Below, one piece after another: positions 46,248-59,202 of a stretch of DNA of 64,000 nucleotides; position 1 is the stretch's first letter, and each line of letters starts with the position of its first letter. The DNA comes from Amphibalanus amphitrite (lineage: Eukaryota; Arthropoda; Thecostraca; Balanomorpha; Balanidae): assembly GCF_019059575.1 (NCBI RefSeq), contig NW_024882712.1:62001-126000 (forward strand), read 5' to 3'. The notes beneath the pieces were generated by a model, which saw only the letters and a program-made list of their open reading frames with translations, was not told the origin of the DNA and searched no databases. The position numbers and the translations under genes were made by a program.

Positions 46248-47088
46248 ATATAGGTCTGAGCTCAAATCTCGGTAATGTCGTGCTTTTTTACTATATTTCT
46301 CAAAAACGGCACCACGTGCAATAAAGTTGTATATATCATTGGAAAGAGCATCAAAAGTTGTATAAAATATCAACTTTTCACTTGAATATGTCTTCAAGGT
46401 ACAAAGTTATTAAGCACCAAAGACGCTCCCATTGACTTTCCATGTTAAAATTTTTCATTTTTAAAGAAGCCTAAAGACAACAAACGAATTTGCACAGCTT
46501 AAAGAAGCATAACAACATGTTCTATGGTCTTTTCTCAACAAGTCCTGAAAGTTTAAACAAAATCGTATCATATAATTTTGTACAATGAGCGAATGAAAAA
46601 GTCTCTGCAAAAACGCCCATTGACTTAACATGGGGAGCGAAAAAAGTTCAACTTTGACCTCGTGCAAAGACACGTTACGAAGTTCTGAGGGGTATACGGA
46701 GCACACTAGCGTGTACCTGAACGTGTTTGCCATAAAATGCTGGGAAGAAAACCACCTCCTTCTTGGCTCGTTTTCCCGCTATTCCCGATCGCGCAAAAAG
46801 TGTCCAAAACCCCGTTGACTTAACATGGGGAAAATGGAATCGCACGTGCCACGTGCCACGAGGTTTTAAGCGAGTAGCGACCGGTGCCAACAGGTAGATC
46901 GCCTGCGGGAGCCCATACACTGAAATTTTTAAGAAAATCGAGCCACAAGTTTAGGCCTGACCCAAGTTGCCCCAATTCGCGGCCAGACATGCAAAACATA
47001 GCCCGGAGAAGGACCGCTCCGGTTGTTTTTCAATAGAAAAACACAATTCTAACGAATAGTGTTTGTCTTTTCAAACAACCTGCGGTTA
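46248..47088 (+). repeat. A17: A block
   Basis: A complete block, sister of A8 and A11, with the same AAAATATCAAC variant. Confidence 0.88.
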
Positions 47089-47985
47089 CAGCATCTGCGA
47101 TGCTGGGCTCCGCATCGCGGGACCGCAGGTTGTTTGAGCAAGCACCTCTGTAACGCCGCAAAAACGCCACCCGCCAAAGGAGAGGATGAGCCTTGCACGT
47201 GCAGATCGGAGTGGGTGTGCTACGAACTGACGTGCACTGCACTCTGCTAACCGGTCTCTAGCGGTGTGCCAAATTTGAGCTCAATCGGCCCGGCCGTTCT
47301 CGATATCTGAAAGTGTCACCCTGCACGTGCGCACGTGCAGCTGCATCCCAACCGTGACACATGAAAATACATACTAACTGACTTGCACACGGCACCCTAC
47401 TGACCGGTGTCTAAAACTGTGCCAAATTTGAATGCAATCGGCCCGGCCGTTCCTGAGATCTGGAAGCGTCACCCTGCACGTGCGCACGTGCAACCTGGGA
47501 CCCAACTGATCTATGCAATGCACCCTACTACGCGGTCTCTGGCGGTGTGCAAAATTTGAACTCAATCGGCCCGGCCGGTCACGAGATCTGGAAGCGTCAC
47601 CCTGCACGTGCGCACGTGCAGCGGCACCCCTACCGTGGCACATGAAAATGGATCGCCTGGTAGGTGACTACCTACATGCCAAGTTTCAGCGCAATCGGCC
47701 CAGTAATTACCGAGTTATTGCACTTATTACAAAACTGACACCTCTCCGTATTACACGTGTCACGTGCAGTAGGGGTTACCCGCATGCATCGTCTACAGTA
47801 AAATACTTCTAAGAAGGGTATACGCTACCCCACACAAAAAACCGCAAGTGTATTGGTCCAGTGGCTGCGGAGATATAAGTCGTACAAAAACGTCCTCAAG
47901 GCGGCCGGCTGCTAATGTTTAGTATTAAATCGCATCCTTCAATGGGAGGTATCCCTGTCACCTGTTCGTATACTGTCTGAGCCAA
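47089..47985 (+). repeat. B18: B block, three palindromes
   Basis: E2, spacer, palindromes near 47323, 47474 and 47605, and a tail of a third subtype (GTATTGGTCCAGTGGCTGC). From about 47275 it matches B23. Confidence 0.85.
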
Positions 47986-48829
47986 GTCCATATATAGGTC
48001 TGAGCTCAAATCTCGGTAAAGTCGTGCTTTTTTACCAAATTCCTCAAAAACGGCACAACGTGCAATAACGTTCTATATATCATTGGAAAGAGCATCAAAA
48101 GTTGTATAACCTATAAACTTTTCACTTAAATATATCTCAACTGTAAAACGTTATTAAGCAACAAAGACGCTCCCATTGACTTTCCATGTTAAAATTTTTC
48201 ATTTTTAAACGAGCTTAAAAAGAACAAACGAATTTGCACAGCTTAAAGAAGCATAACAACATGTTCTATGGTCTTTTCTCAACAAGTCCTGGAAGTTTAA
48301 CAAAATCGTATCATATAATTTTGTACAATGAACGAATGAAAATGTCTCTGCAAAAACGCCCATAGACTTAACATGGGGAGCGAAAAAAGTTCAACTTCAA
48401 AGTCGTACTACAAAAAATATCGACTTCTTACGGGTATACAACGGACAGGGGCGTGTACCTGAACGTGTCGGTCATAAAATGGTGTGCAGCAAACCATACC
48501 TTGATCGGGGATTTTTTGCGCTATTCGCGATCGCGGAAAAAGTGTCCCAAACCCCCATTGACTTACTATGGGAAAATGGAATCGCACGTGCCACGTGCCA
48601 CGAGGTTTTAAGCGAGTAGCGACCGATGCCATCAGGTAGATCGCCTGCGGGAGCCCATACTCTGAACTTTTTACGAAGATTGATCGATTCGTCTAGGCCC
48701 CAATCAAGTTGCCCCAATCTCAGGCCAACTTTGCAAACATAGCCCGGAGAAGGACCGCTCCGGTTGTTTTTCAATAGAAAAACACAATTCTAACGAATAA
48801 TGTTTGTCTTTTCAAACAACCTGCGGTTA
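47986..48829 (+). repeat. A18: A block
   Basis: A complete block with a diverged third module (ACAACGGACAGGGGCG). E1 has TAATGTTTG for TAGTGTTTG. Confidence 0.85.
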
Positions 48830-48884
48830 GCCGGGCTCCGCATCGCGGGACCGCAGGTTGTTTGAGCAAGCACCTCTGTACCGC

Positions 48885-49530
48885 CCGCCGCAAAACGCAA
48901 AACCGCAAAACTCGCAAAACGCACGCTCAAAACGCAACGCAAAAGCCGCAAAAAAACAATCGCCCGCAGGCACAAAACCGCAGAAAAAAACGCAAAAAAC
49001 GCAAAAACGCCCGTCCGCCGCAAAACGCAAACACCGCAAAAAAACGCAAATACCACCGCCACAAAAAATCGCCCGCATCGCCCGCCGCCAAAGGCAAAAC
49101 GCCGCGAAACGCGGCCGCCCGCCTAAAACCGCAACACCGCCAATAACGCCCGGCCGCCGGCGACCGCAAAACCCCGCAAAAAATGGCCGCCCGCCGCAAT
49201 CTACAAAACGCCGCAAAAAACGGCCGCCCGCCGCAAACCGCCGCTAAAACGGCCGCCCGCCGCCAAACGCAAACACCGCAAAACACCCGCATCGCCCGCC
49301 CGCCCGCCGCCAAACACAAAAAAAAACGCAAAAAACGCAAACACCGCCGCAAAAAACGCCCGCAACGCACGCCCGCCCGCCGCCAACCGCAAAACGCCGC
49401 AAAAAACGGCCGCCCGCGGCCAAACAAAAACACCGCAAAAAACGCAATAACGGCCGCCCGCCACCAAACGCAAACACCGAAAAAACACAAACACCGCCGC
49501 AAAAACGCCCGCCGTAGGCAAAACGCAAAT
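48885..49530 (+). repeat. T-poor low-complexity block
   Basis: About 650 bp of degenerate CCGCAAAACGC, CGGCCGCCCGCCGCCAAAC and AACACCGC words. The plus strand has almost no T, so stop codons (all of which need T, or A on the other strand) are nearly absent in every frame. This explains open frames of up to 191 codons here. Confidence 0.85.
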
Positions 49531-49943
49531 ACTGACGCATTAAGACAAATATGGCGCCCTGCGGCAAATGCGGTGCATTCATATCTACCGTTTAAGCAGC
49601 CATCGCTTAATTACAGCGCATCCTAATCGTCCAATTTTCGACAAAATAACGCACATTCTGCACTTTGTGGCAAAAATGGCGCTTTGAGACAAACGTGGCG
49701 CACTGCAACAAACGTGCCGCATTCGTTCATGTCGCTTAACAATTCATCAACCCACCAAATTCTAGTCCAATCGGACTTAAACTGACAAAGTTATGTACAT
49801 TTGAATATTTCACTATAAAATATATCCGCAACGGAGGTGCCCAAATTTGCACGTGTGCCACGTGATCGCCGGTGGTGTAAGCAGGACTTGTCTCCTCACT
49901 GATTGCACCATTTCAGTATTCCTGGCTTGTGCTGTTTTCGGTC
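49531..49943. repeat. G-type tail: degenerate GGCGC/GACAAA repeats and AT-rich end
   Basis: Short words of the form ATGGCGC...GACAAA and GTGGCGCACTGCAAC recur four or five times near 49550-49720, followed by AT-rich sequence. The last ~140 bp begin the shortened unit at 37194. No gene is seen. Confidence 0.65.
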
Positions 49944-50391
49944 TCTAGCGGTGTACCAAATTTGAACTAAATCGGCCCGGCCGGTCACGAAATCTGGAAG
50001 CGTCACTCTGCACGTGCGCACGTGCAGCTGCACCGCAACCGTGGCACATGAAAATGGATCGCCTGGTAGGTGACTACCTCCATGCCAAGTTTCAGCGCAA
50101 TCGGCCCAGTAATTGCCGAGTTATTGCACTTATTACAAAACTGACACCTCTCCGTATTACACGTGTCACGTGCAGTAGGGGTCACCCGCATGCATCGTCC
50201 ATAGTAAAATACTTCTAAGAAGGGTATACGCTACCCCACACAAAAAACCGCAAGTGTATTGGTCCAGTGGCTGCGGAGATATAAGTCGTACAAAAACGTC
50301 CCCACGGCGGCCGGCTGCTAATGTTTAGTATTAAATCGCATCCTTCAATGGGAGGTATCCCTGTCACCTGTTCGTATACTGTCTGAGCCAA

Positions 50392-51237
50392 GACCATATA
50401 TAGGTCTGAGCTCAAATCTCGGTAAAGTCGTGCTTTTTTACCAAATTCCTCAAAAACGGCACAACGTGCAATAACGTTCTATATATCATTGGAAAGAGCA
50501 TCAAAAGTTGTATAACCTATCAACTTTTCACTTAAATATATCTCAACTGTAAAAAGTTATTAAGCAGCAAAGACGCTCCCATTGACTTTCCATGTTAAAA
50601 TTTTTCAATTTTAAACGAGCATAAAAAGAGCAAACGAATTCTGACAGCTTAACGAAGCATAACAACATGTTCTATGGTCGTTTCTCAACAGGTCCTGAAA
50701 GTTTAAACAAAATCGTATCATATAATTTTGTACAATGAGCGAATGAAAATATCTCTGCAAAAACGCCCATTGACTTAACATGGGGAGCGAAAAAAGTTCA
50801 ACTTCAAACTCGTGCATCTCAAGTAAACGAATTCTGACGGGTATACGGCGCACACGGGCGTGTACCTGAACGTGTCGGTCATAAAATGGTGTGAAGCAAA
50901 CCATACCTTGTTCCGCGATTTTTTCCGCTATTCGCGATCGCGCAAAAAGTGTCCAAAACCCCATTGACTTAACATGGGGAAAATGGAATCGCACGTGCCA
51001 CGTGCCACGAGGTTTTAAGCGAGTAGCGACCGATGCCATCAGGTAGATCGCCTCCGGGAGCCCATACCCTGAACTTTTTACGAAGATTGAGCGATTCGTC
51101 TAGGCTGCGACCAAGTTGTACTGATTCGCGGCCAGACTTGCAAAACATAGCCCGGAGAAGGACCGCTCCGGTTGTTTTTCAATAGAAAAACACAATTCTA
51201 ACGAATAGTGTTTGTCTTTTCAAACAACCTGCGGTTA
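50392..51237 (+). repeat. A19: A block, second subtype
   Basis: A complete block. It has the longest A-block open frame (50611-51039 minus, 142 codons), which spans the module repeats. It has no family match I know and is broken or shorter in most sister copies. Confidence 0.86.
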
Positions 51238-51630
51238 CGCAGCAAAAACGCCCGCCACCAAACGAGAGGATGAGCCTTGCATGTGCAGACCGGAGTGGGT
51301 GTGCTACAAACTGACGTGCACGGCACCCTATTCGCCGGTCTATAGCGGTGTGCCAAATTTGAGCTCAATCGGCCAAGCCAATTTCAAGATCTGGAAGCGA
51401 CCCCTACACGTGCGCACGTGCAGCTGCACCCCAACCGCGGCACATGAAAATACATACTTACTGACTTGTGCACGGCACCCTACTAACCAATCTCTAGTGG
51501 TATGCCAAATTTTAGCACAGTCGGTCCAGCCGTTCTTGAGATATGGAAGCGTCAGCCTGCAAGTGCGCACGTGCAAACTGGGTCCCATCTGACTTGTGCA
51601 CGGCACCCTACTCGCCGAGCCCTAACGGTT

Positions 51631-51684
51631 AGAAAAACACAATTCTAACGAATAGTGTTTGTCTTTTCAAACAACCTGCGGTTA
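51631..51684 (+). repeat. Solo E1, 54 bp (first)
   Basis: AGAAAAACAC to GCGGTTA, joined on the left to CTAACGGT of a monomer. The left edge is the same as at 16284. Confidence 0.88.
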
Positions 51685-51685
51685 T

Positions 51686-51739
51686 AGAAAAACACAATTC
51701 TAACGAATAGTGTTTGTCTTTTCAAACAACCTGCGGTTA
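51686..51739 (+). repeat. Solo E1, 54 bp (second)
   Basis: It follows the first solo copy after a single T. The left edge AGAAAAACAC is again the same and the right edge is GGTTA. It is the shortest unit in the window. Confidence 0.88.
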
Positions 51740-52608
51740 CCTATTCGCCGGTCTATAGTGGTGTGCCAAATTTGAGTGTAATCGGCCCGGCCGTTTTCGA
51801 GATCTTGAAGCGGCACCCTTCACGTGCGCACGTGCAAGTTGGGTCCCAATTGTGTTGTGCACGGCACCCTAGTTGCCGGTTTCTAGAAGTGTACCGAATT
51901 TGAGCTAAATCGGCCCTGCCATTTTCAAGATCTGGAAGCGACCCCTACACGGCCGCACGTGCAGTTGCACCCCAACCGTGACACACGGAAATACAAACTA
52001 ACTGACTTGTGCACAGCACCCTACTAACCGATCTCTAAAGGTGTGCCGAATCTGAATGCAATCGGCCCAGCCGTTCCTGAGATCTGGAAGCGTCACCCTG
52101 CACGTGCGCACGTGCAACCTGGGGCCAGCTGACCTGTGCAAGGCACCCTACTGCGCGGTCTCTAGCGGTGTGCCAAATCTGAGCACAATCGGCCCGGCCG
52201 TTCTCGAGATCTGGAAGCGTCACCCTGCACGTGCGCACGTGCAGTCGCACCCCAACCGTAGCACATGGAAAGGCATGGTCCGGCGGGTGCCTCCATCCTT
52301 GTGTGGTTTCAGCAGAATCTCCCCAGGAATTACCGTGGTATTGTCATTATAACAAAAGTGACACCTCTCCGTTTTACACGTGTCACGTGCAGTGGGGGTC
52401 ACCCGCATGCATCGTGCATAGTAAACTGCTTGTAAGAAGGGTATACCCTACCCCACACAAAAAACCGCAAGTGAATCGGTCCAGTGGTTGCGGAGATATA
52501 ACTCCTGCAAAAACGTCCCCACGGCGGTCGGCTGCTAATATTTAGCATTAAATCGTATCCTTCAATGAGAGGTATCCCCGTCACCTGTTCGTATACTGTC
52601 TGAGCCAA

Positions 52609-53454
52609 GACCATATATAGGTCTGAGCTCAAATCTCGATAGAGTCGTGCTTTTTTACTAAATTTCTCAAAAACGGCACAACGTGCAATAACGCTCTATA
52701 TATCATTGGAAAGAGCATCAAAAGTTGTATATCCTATCAACTTTTCGCTTAAATATATCTTCAACGTACAAAGTTATTAAGCACCAAAGACGCCCCCATT
52801 GACTTTCCATGTTAAAAATTTTCATTTTTAAACGAGCTTAAAAAGTACAAACGAATTCTGACAGCTTAACGAAGCATAACAACATGTTCTATGGTCTCTT
52901 CTCAACAGGTCCTGAAAGTTTAAACAAAATCGTATCATATAATTTTGTACAATGAGCGAATGAAAATGTCTCTGCAAAAACGCCTATTGACTTAACATGG
53001 GGAGCGAAAAAAGTTCGACTTCAAAGTCGTACTACAAGAAATATCGACTTCTTACGGGTATACGGTACACAGGGGCGTGTACCTGAACGTGTCGGCCATA
53101 AAATGGTGTGCAGCAAATCATACCTTGACCTGCGATTTTTCCCGCTATTCGCGATCGCGCAAAAAGTGTCCAAAACCCCGTTGACTTAACATGGGGAAAA
53201 TGGAATCGCACGTGCCACGCGCAAAAGAATTCTGAGCGAATAGCGACCGGTGCCATCAGGTAGATCGCCCCCGGGAGCCCATACCCTGAACTTTTTACGA
53301 AGATTGATCGATTCGTCTAGGCCCCGCTCAAGTTGCCCCAATTCGCGGCCAGACTTGCAAAACATAGCCCGGAGACAGACCGCTCCGGTTGTTTTTCAAT
53401 AGAAAAACACAATTCTAACGAATAGTGTTTGTCTTTTCAAACAACCTGCGGTTA
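52609..53454 (+). repeat. A20: A block
   Basis: A complete block with the GTCGTACTACAAGAAATATCG variant also seen in A18, and one CACGTG box instead of two. Confidence 0.86.
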
Positions 53455-54470
53455 CCAGCATCTGCGATGCTGGGCTCCGCATCGCGGTACCGCAGGTTGT
53501 TTGAGCAAGCACCTTTGTAAACGCAGCAAAAACGCCCGCCGCCAAACGAGAGGATGAGCCTTGCACGTGCAGTCTGGAGTCGGTGTGCTACGGACTGACG
53601 TGCACGGCACCCTATTCGCCGGTCTATAGCGGTGTGCCAAATTTGAGTGCAATCGACCCGGCCGTTTTCGAGATCTGGAAGCGACACCCTGCACGTGCGC
53701 ACGTGCAGCCTGGGCCCCAATTGACTTGTGCACGGCACTCTATTCGCCCGTTGCTAGCGATGTACCAAATTTAATCTGAATCGGCCCAGCCGTTTCCAAG
53801 ATCGGGAAACGACACCTGTACGTGCGCACGTGCAGCTGCACCCCAACCTTAACACATGGAAATACACACTAACTGACTTGTGCACGGCACCCTACTAACC
53901 AGTCTCTAGTGGTATGCCAAATTTGAGTGCAATCGACCCGGCCGTTTTCGAGATCTGGTAGCGTCGTCCTGCACGTGCGCACGTGCAAACTGGGTCCCAT
54001 CTGACTTGTGCACGGCACCCTACTCACCGATCCCTAACGGTGTGCCAACTTTGATCACAATCGGCCCAGCCGTTCTCGAGATCTGGAAGCGTCACCCTGC
54101 CCGTGTGCACGTGCAGCGGCACCCCAACCGTGACACATGGAAATGCATTGCGCGGCAGGTGCCTACAACCATGCCAAGTATCAGCGCAATCGGTACACTA
54201 ACTACAGAGTTATTAGACTTGTAACCGAACTGACACCTCTTCGTTTTGCACGTGGCACGTGCATTAGGGGTCACCCATACGCATCGAGAACAGCACACTA
54301 CGTTTGGGAAAGGAAGAAGCTATCCCACACAAAAGACCGCGAGTGAATCGGTCCAGTGGTTGCAGAGATATAAGGTTTGTAAAGGCACCCCACAGGCGGC
54401 CTACTGCTAATATTTAGCAATAATCAGTGTCGCATCCGCACACGGGAGGTATCGCCGTCACCTGTTCGTA
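53455..54470 (+). repeat. B21: B block, four palindromes
   Basis: E2 with GCATCGCGGTACCGC. Palindromes lie near 53690, 53818, 53970 and 54100. Second-subtype tail. Confidence 0.84.
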
Positions 54471-55327
54471 TACTCTAATGTGGTTGGGTTCAAGTCACAG
54501 TCGAGTCCTGCTTTTTTACAGCTTTTCTTAAAAACGGCACATCGTGCTGTGACGTTCTATACATTGTTGGAAAGAGCACCGAAAGTTGTATATTTTATTA
54601 ACTTTTCACTTTGATATATCTGCAACGTAAAAAGTTATTAAGCAACAAAGACGCTCCCGTTGACTTTCCATGTTAAAAATTTTAAATTTCAAATGAACTT
54701 TATAAGAAAAAATGAGTTTTGCCAGCTTAACAAAGCATAACGGCATGTACTATGCTCTTTCCTCTACAAGATATAAGAGTTTGGGCGAAATCCATCTCTA
54801 AAATTTTGTACAAAGATCGAATGAAAATGTCTCTGCAAAGTCTCGGCATCGCCGTCCATTGACTTAACATGGGACACAGCAAAATTCCAACTTTGACCTC
54901 GTGCAAAGACACGTTCCGAGATTCTGAGGGGTATACAGCGCACACTTGCGTGTACCCAAACGTGTTTGCCATAAAATGCTGGGAAGAAAACCACCTCTTC
55001 CTTGGCTCGTTTTCCCGCCATTCGCGATCGCGCAAAAAGTGTCCAAAACCCCGTTGACTTAACATGGGGAAAATGGAATCGCACGTGCCACGCGCAAAAG
55101 ACTTCTTAGCGAGTACCGACTGGTGCCATCAGGTAGATCGCCTGCGGGAGCCCATACCCTGAAATTTTTACGAAGATTGAGCGATTCGTTTAGGCCCCAC
55201 CCAAGTTGCCCCAATCTCAGGCCAACTTTGCAAAACATACCCCGGACAACGACCGCTCCGGTTGTTTTTCAATAGAAAAACACAATTCTAACGAATAGTG
55301 TTTGTCTTTTCAAACAACCTGCGGTTA
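54471..55327 (+). repeat. A21: divergent A* block
   Basis: GTTCAAGTC at 54488-54496. The third module ends GCGCAAAAGACTTCTTAGC, unlike A15. The terminus is normal. Confidence 0.84.
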
Positions 55328-56349
55328 GACCGGCATCTGCGATGCCGGGCTCCGCATCGCGGGACCGCAGGTTGTTTGAGCAAGCACCTTTGTAAACGCA
55401 GCAAAAACGCCCGCCACCAAACGAGAGGATGAGCCTTGCACGTGCAGACCGGAGTCGGTGTGCTACGGACTGACGTGCACGGCACCCTATTCGTCGGTCT
55501 ATAGCGGTGTGCCAAATTTGAGTGCAATCGACCCGGCCGTTTTCGAGATCTGGAAGCGACACCCTGCACGTGCGCACGTCCAGCCTAGGCCCCAATTGAC
55601 TTGTGCACGGCACTCTATTCGCCGGTTTCTAGCGGTGTACCAAATTGGAGCTCAATCGGCCCCGTCAATTTCAAGATCTGGAAGCGACCCCTACACGTGC
55701 GCTCGTGGAGCTGCACCCCAACCGTGGCACATGAAAATACATACTAACTGACTTGTGAACGGCACCCTACTAACCAGTCTCTAGTGGTATGCCAAATTTG
55801 AGTGCAATCGACCCGGCCGTTTTCGAGATCTGGAAGCGTCAGCCTGCACGTGCGCACGTGCAAACTGGGTCCCATCTGACTTGTGCACGGCACCCTACTC
55901 GCCGATCCCTAACGGTGTGCCAACTTTGATCACAATCGGCCCAGCCGTTCTCGAGATCTGGAAGCGTCACCCTGCACGTGTGCACGTGCAGCGGCACCCC
56001 AACCGTGACGCATGGAAATGCACTGCGCGGCAGGTGCCTACAACCATGCCAAGTATCAGCGCAATCGGCAAACTAACTACAGAGTTATTAGACTTGTTAC
56101 CTAACTGACACCTCTTCGTTTTGCACGTGGCACGTGCATTAGGGGTCACCCATACGCATCAAGAACAGCACACTACGTGTAAGAAAGGAAGAAGCTATCC
56201 CACACAAAAGACCGCGAGTGAATCGGTCCAGTGGTTGCAGAGATATAAGGTTTGTAAAGGCATCCCACAGGCGGCCTACTGCTAATATTTAGCAAATAAT
56301 CAGTGTCGCATCCGCACACGGGAGGTATCGCCGTCACCTGTTCGTATCC
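55328..56349 (+). repeat. B22: B block, four palindromes
   Basis: GGCATC-type E2 after GACC. One palindrome is decayed (near 55695, GCGCTCGTGGA). Second-subtype tail. Close to B21 in its right half and to B10 in its left. Confidence 0.84.
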
Positions 56350-57203
56350 TCTAATGTGGTTGGGTTCAAGTCACAGTCGAGCCCTGATTTTTTACAGCTT
56401 TTCTTAAAAACGGCACATCGTGCAGTGACGTTCTATACATTGTTGGAAAGAGCATCGAAAGTTGTATATTTTATTAACTTTTCACTTTGATATATCTGCA
56501 ACGTAAAAAGTTATTAAGCAACAAAGACGCTCCCATTGACTTTCCATGTTAAAAATTTTAAATTTCAAATTAACTTTATAAGAAAAAATGAGTTCTGCCA
56601 GCTTAACGAAGCATAACGGCATGTACTATGCTCTTTCCTCTACAAGATATAAGAGTTTGGGCGAAATCTATCTCTAAAATTTTGTACAAAGATCGAATGA
56701 AAATGTCTCTGCAAAGTCTCGACATCGCCGTCCATTGACTTAACATGGGACACAGCAAAATTCCAACTTTGACCTCGTGCAAAGACACGTTCCGAGATTC
56801 TGAGGGGTATACAGCGCACACTAGCGTGTACCTGAACGTGTTTGCCATAAAATGCTGGGAAGAAAACCACCTCTTCCTTGGCTAGTTTTCCCGCCATTGG
56901 CGATCGCGCAAAATGTGTCCAAAACCCCATTGACTTAACACGGGGAAAATGGAATCGCACGTGCCACGTGCCACGAGGTTTTAAGCGAGTAGCGACCGGT
57001 GCCATAAGGTAGATCGCCTCCGGGAGCCCATACACTGAACTTTTTACGAAGATTGTACATTTCGTCTAGGCCCCTACCAAGTTGCCCCAATTCGCTGCCA
57101 GACTTGCAAAACATAGCCCGGAGAACGACCGCTCCGGTTGTTTTTCAATAGAAAAACACAATTCTAACGAATAGTGTTTGTCTTTTCAAACAACCTGCGG
57201 TTA
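56350..57203 (+). repeat. A22: divergent A* block
   Basis: Close to A15 and A21, with GTTCAAGTC at 56364-56372. It is followed by a 67-bp filler. Confidence 0.84.
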
Positions 57204-58357
57204 CGTGTATGTTTGTTTGATGCTCACGCATGCTTGTGAACCAATTGCTTGTGAAATGCATGCTTGTATACCAGCATCTGCGATGCTGGGCTCCGCATCG
57301 CGGGACCGCAGGTTGTTTGAGCAAGCACCTCTGTAACGCCGCAAAAACGCCCGCCGCCAAACCAGAGGATGAGCCTTGCACGTGCAGACCGGAGCGGGTG
57401 TGCCACGAACTGATGTGCACTGCACTCTATGCAGCCTGGGTCCCAATTGACTTGTGCATGGCACTCTATTCGCCGGTTTCTAGCGATGTACCAAATTTAA
57501 TCTGAATCGCCCCACCCGTTTCCAATAATCGACCCGGCCGTTTTCGAGATCTGGAAGCGACACCCTGCACGTGCGCACGTGCAAAATGGTCCCATCTGAC
57601 TTTTGCACGGCAACCTATTCGCTGGTCTCTAGCGGTGTACCAAATTTGAGCTCAATCGGCCCGGCCGTTCTCGAGATCTGAAAGTGTCACCCTGCACGTG
57701 CGCACGTGCAGCTGCATCCCAACCGTGACACATGAGAATACATACTAACTGACTTGCGCACGGCACCCTACTGATCGGTGTCTAAAACTGTGCCAAATTT
57801 GAATGCAATCGGCCCGGCCGTTCCTGAGATCTGGAAGCGTCACCCTGCACGTGCGCACGTGCAACCTGGGACCCAACTGATCTATGCAATGCACCCTACT
57901 ACGCGGTCTCTGGCGGTGTGCAAAATTTGAACTCAATCGGCCCGGCCGGTCACGAGATCTGGAAGCGTCACCCTGCACGTGCGCACGTGCAGCGGCACCC
58001 CTACCGTGGCACATGAAAATGGATCGCCTGGTAGGTGACTACCTACATGCCAAGTTTCAGCGCAATCGGCCCAGTAATTACCGAGTTATTGCACTTATTA
58101 CAAAACTGACACCTCTCCGTATTACACGTGTCACGTGCAGTAGGGGTTACCCGCATGCATCGTCCACAGTAAAATACTTCTAAGAAGGGTATACGCTACC
58201 CCACACAAAAAACCGCAAGTGTATTGGTCCAGTGGCTGCGGAGATATAAGTCGTACAAAAACGTCCTCAAGGCGGCCGGCTGCTAATGTTAAGTATTAAA
58301 TCGCATCCTTCTATGGGAGGTATCCCCGTCACCTGTTCGTATACTGTCTGAGCCAAG
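57204..58357 (+). repeat. B23: B block with a 67-bp filler before E2, four palindromes
   Basis: The filler (57204-57270) is built of GCATGCTTGTG-like words that resemble the filler in B24. E2 then starts as usual. Palindromes lie near 57566, 57696, 57847 and 57976. The right part matches B18. Confidence 0.84.
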
Positions 58358-59202
58358 GCCATATATAGGTCTGAGCTCAAATCTCGGTAATGTCGTGCTT
58401 TTTTACCAAATTCCTCGAAAACGGCACAACGTGCAATAACGCTCTATATATCATTGGAAAGAGCATCAAAAGTTGTATATCCTATCAACTTTTCACTTAA
58501 ATATATGTTCAACGTACAAAGTTATTAAGCACCAAAGACGCTCCCATTGACTTTCCATGTTAACAATTTTCAATTTTAAACGAGCTTAAAAAGAACAAAC
58601 GAATTCTGACAGCTTAACAAAGCATAACAACATGTTCTATGGTCGTTTCTCAACAAGTCCTGAAAGTTTAAACAAAATCGTATCATATAATTTTGTACAA
58701 TGAACAAATGAAAATGTCTCTGCAAAAACGCCCATTGACTTAACATGGGGAGCGAAAAAAGTTCAACTTCAAACTCGTGCATCTCAAGTTAACGAATTCT
58801 GACGGGTATACGGCGCACACGGGCGTGTACCTGAACGTGTCGGTCATAAAATGGTGGGCAGCAAGCCATACCTTGTCCCGCGATTTTTTCCGCTATTCCC
58901 GATCGCGCAAAAAGTGTCCAAAATCCCGTTGACTTAACATGGGGAAAATGGAATCGCACGTGCCACGTGCCACGAGGTTTTAAGCGAGTAGCGACCGGTG
59001 CCATCAGGTAGATCGCCTGCGGGAGCCCATACCCTGAAATTTTTACGAAGATTGAGCGATTCGTTTAGGAGAGGCTCAACTTGTCTCGATTCGCGGCCAG
59101 ACTTGCAAAACATAGCCCGGAGAAGGACCGCTCCGGTTGTTTTTCAATAGAAAAACACAATTCTAACGAATAGTGTTTGTCTTTTCAAACAACCTGCGGT
59201 TA
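58358..59202 (+). repeat. A23: A block, second subtype
   Basis: A complete block with the GAGAGGCTCAACTTG ending of A16, followed by a 38-bp filler. Confidence 0.86.

Larger units (their letters stand above)
48830..50391 (+). repeat. B19: B block with a T-poor insert, one palindrome
   Basis: A shortened E2 leads into the T-poor block (next entry), then ~410 bp of other sequence (49531-49943), one monomer with a palindrome near 50008, and a tail. The stretch 48840-49990 recurs at 61190-62350. Confidence 0.82.
51238..52608 (+). repeat. B20: composite B block with two solo E1 copies
   Basis: A first part (51238-51630) starts in the spacer at CGCAGCAAAAACG and holds two palindromes. Two E1 copies follow. 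A second part starts at CCTATTCGCCGG (51740), has four palindromes (one decayed near 51946) and runs to the tail. It is therefore two or three short units rather than one. Confidence 0.84.

Noticed and set aside
50611-51039. Recurring A-block frames (62, 71-81, 90, 132 and 142 codons) on both strands
   Set aside because: They recur because the DNA repeats. Frames overlap on opposite strands, lengths change between near-identical copies, starts differ, and no protein family is recognisable.
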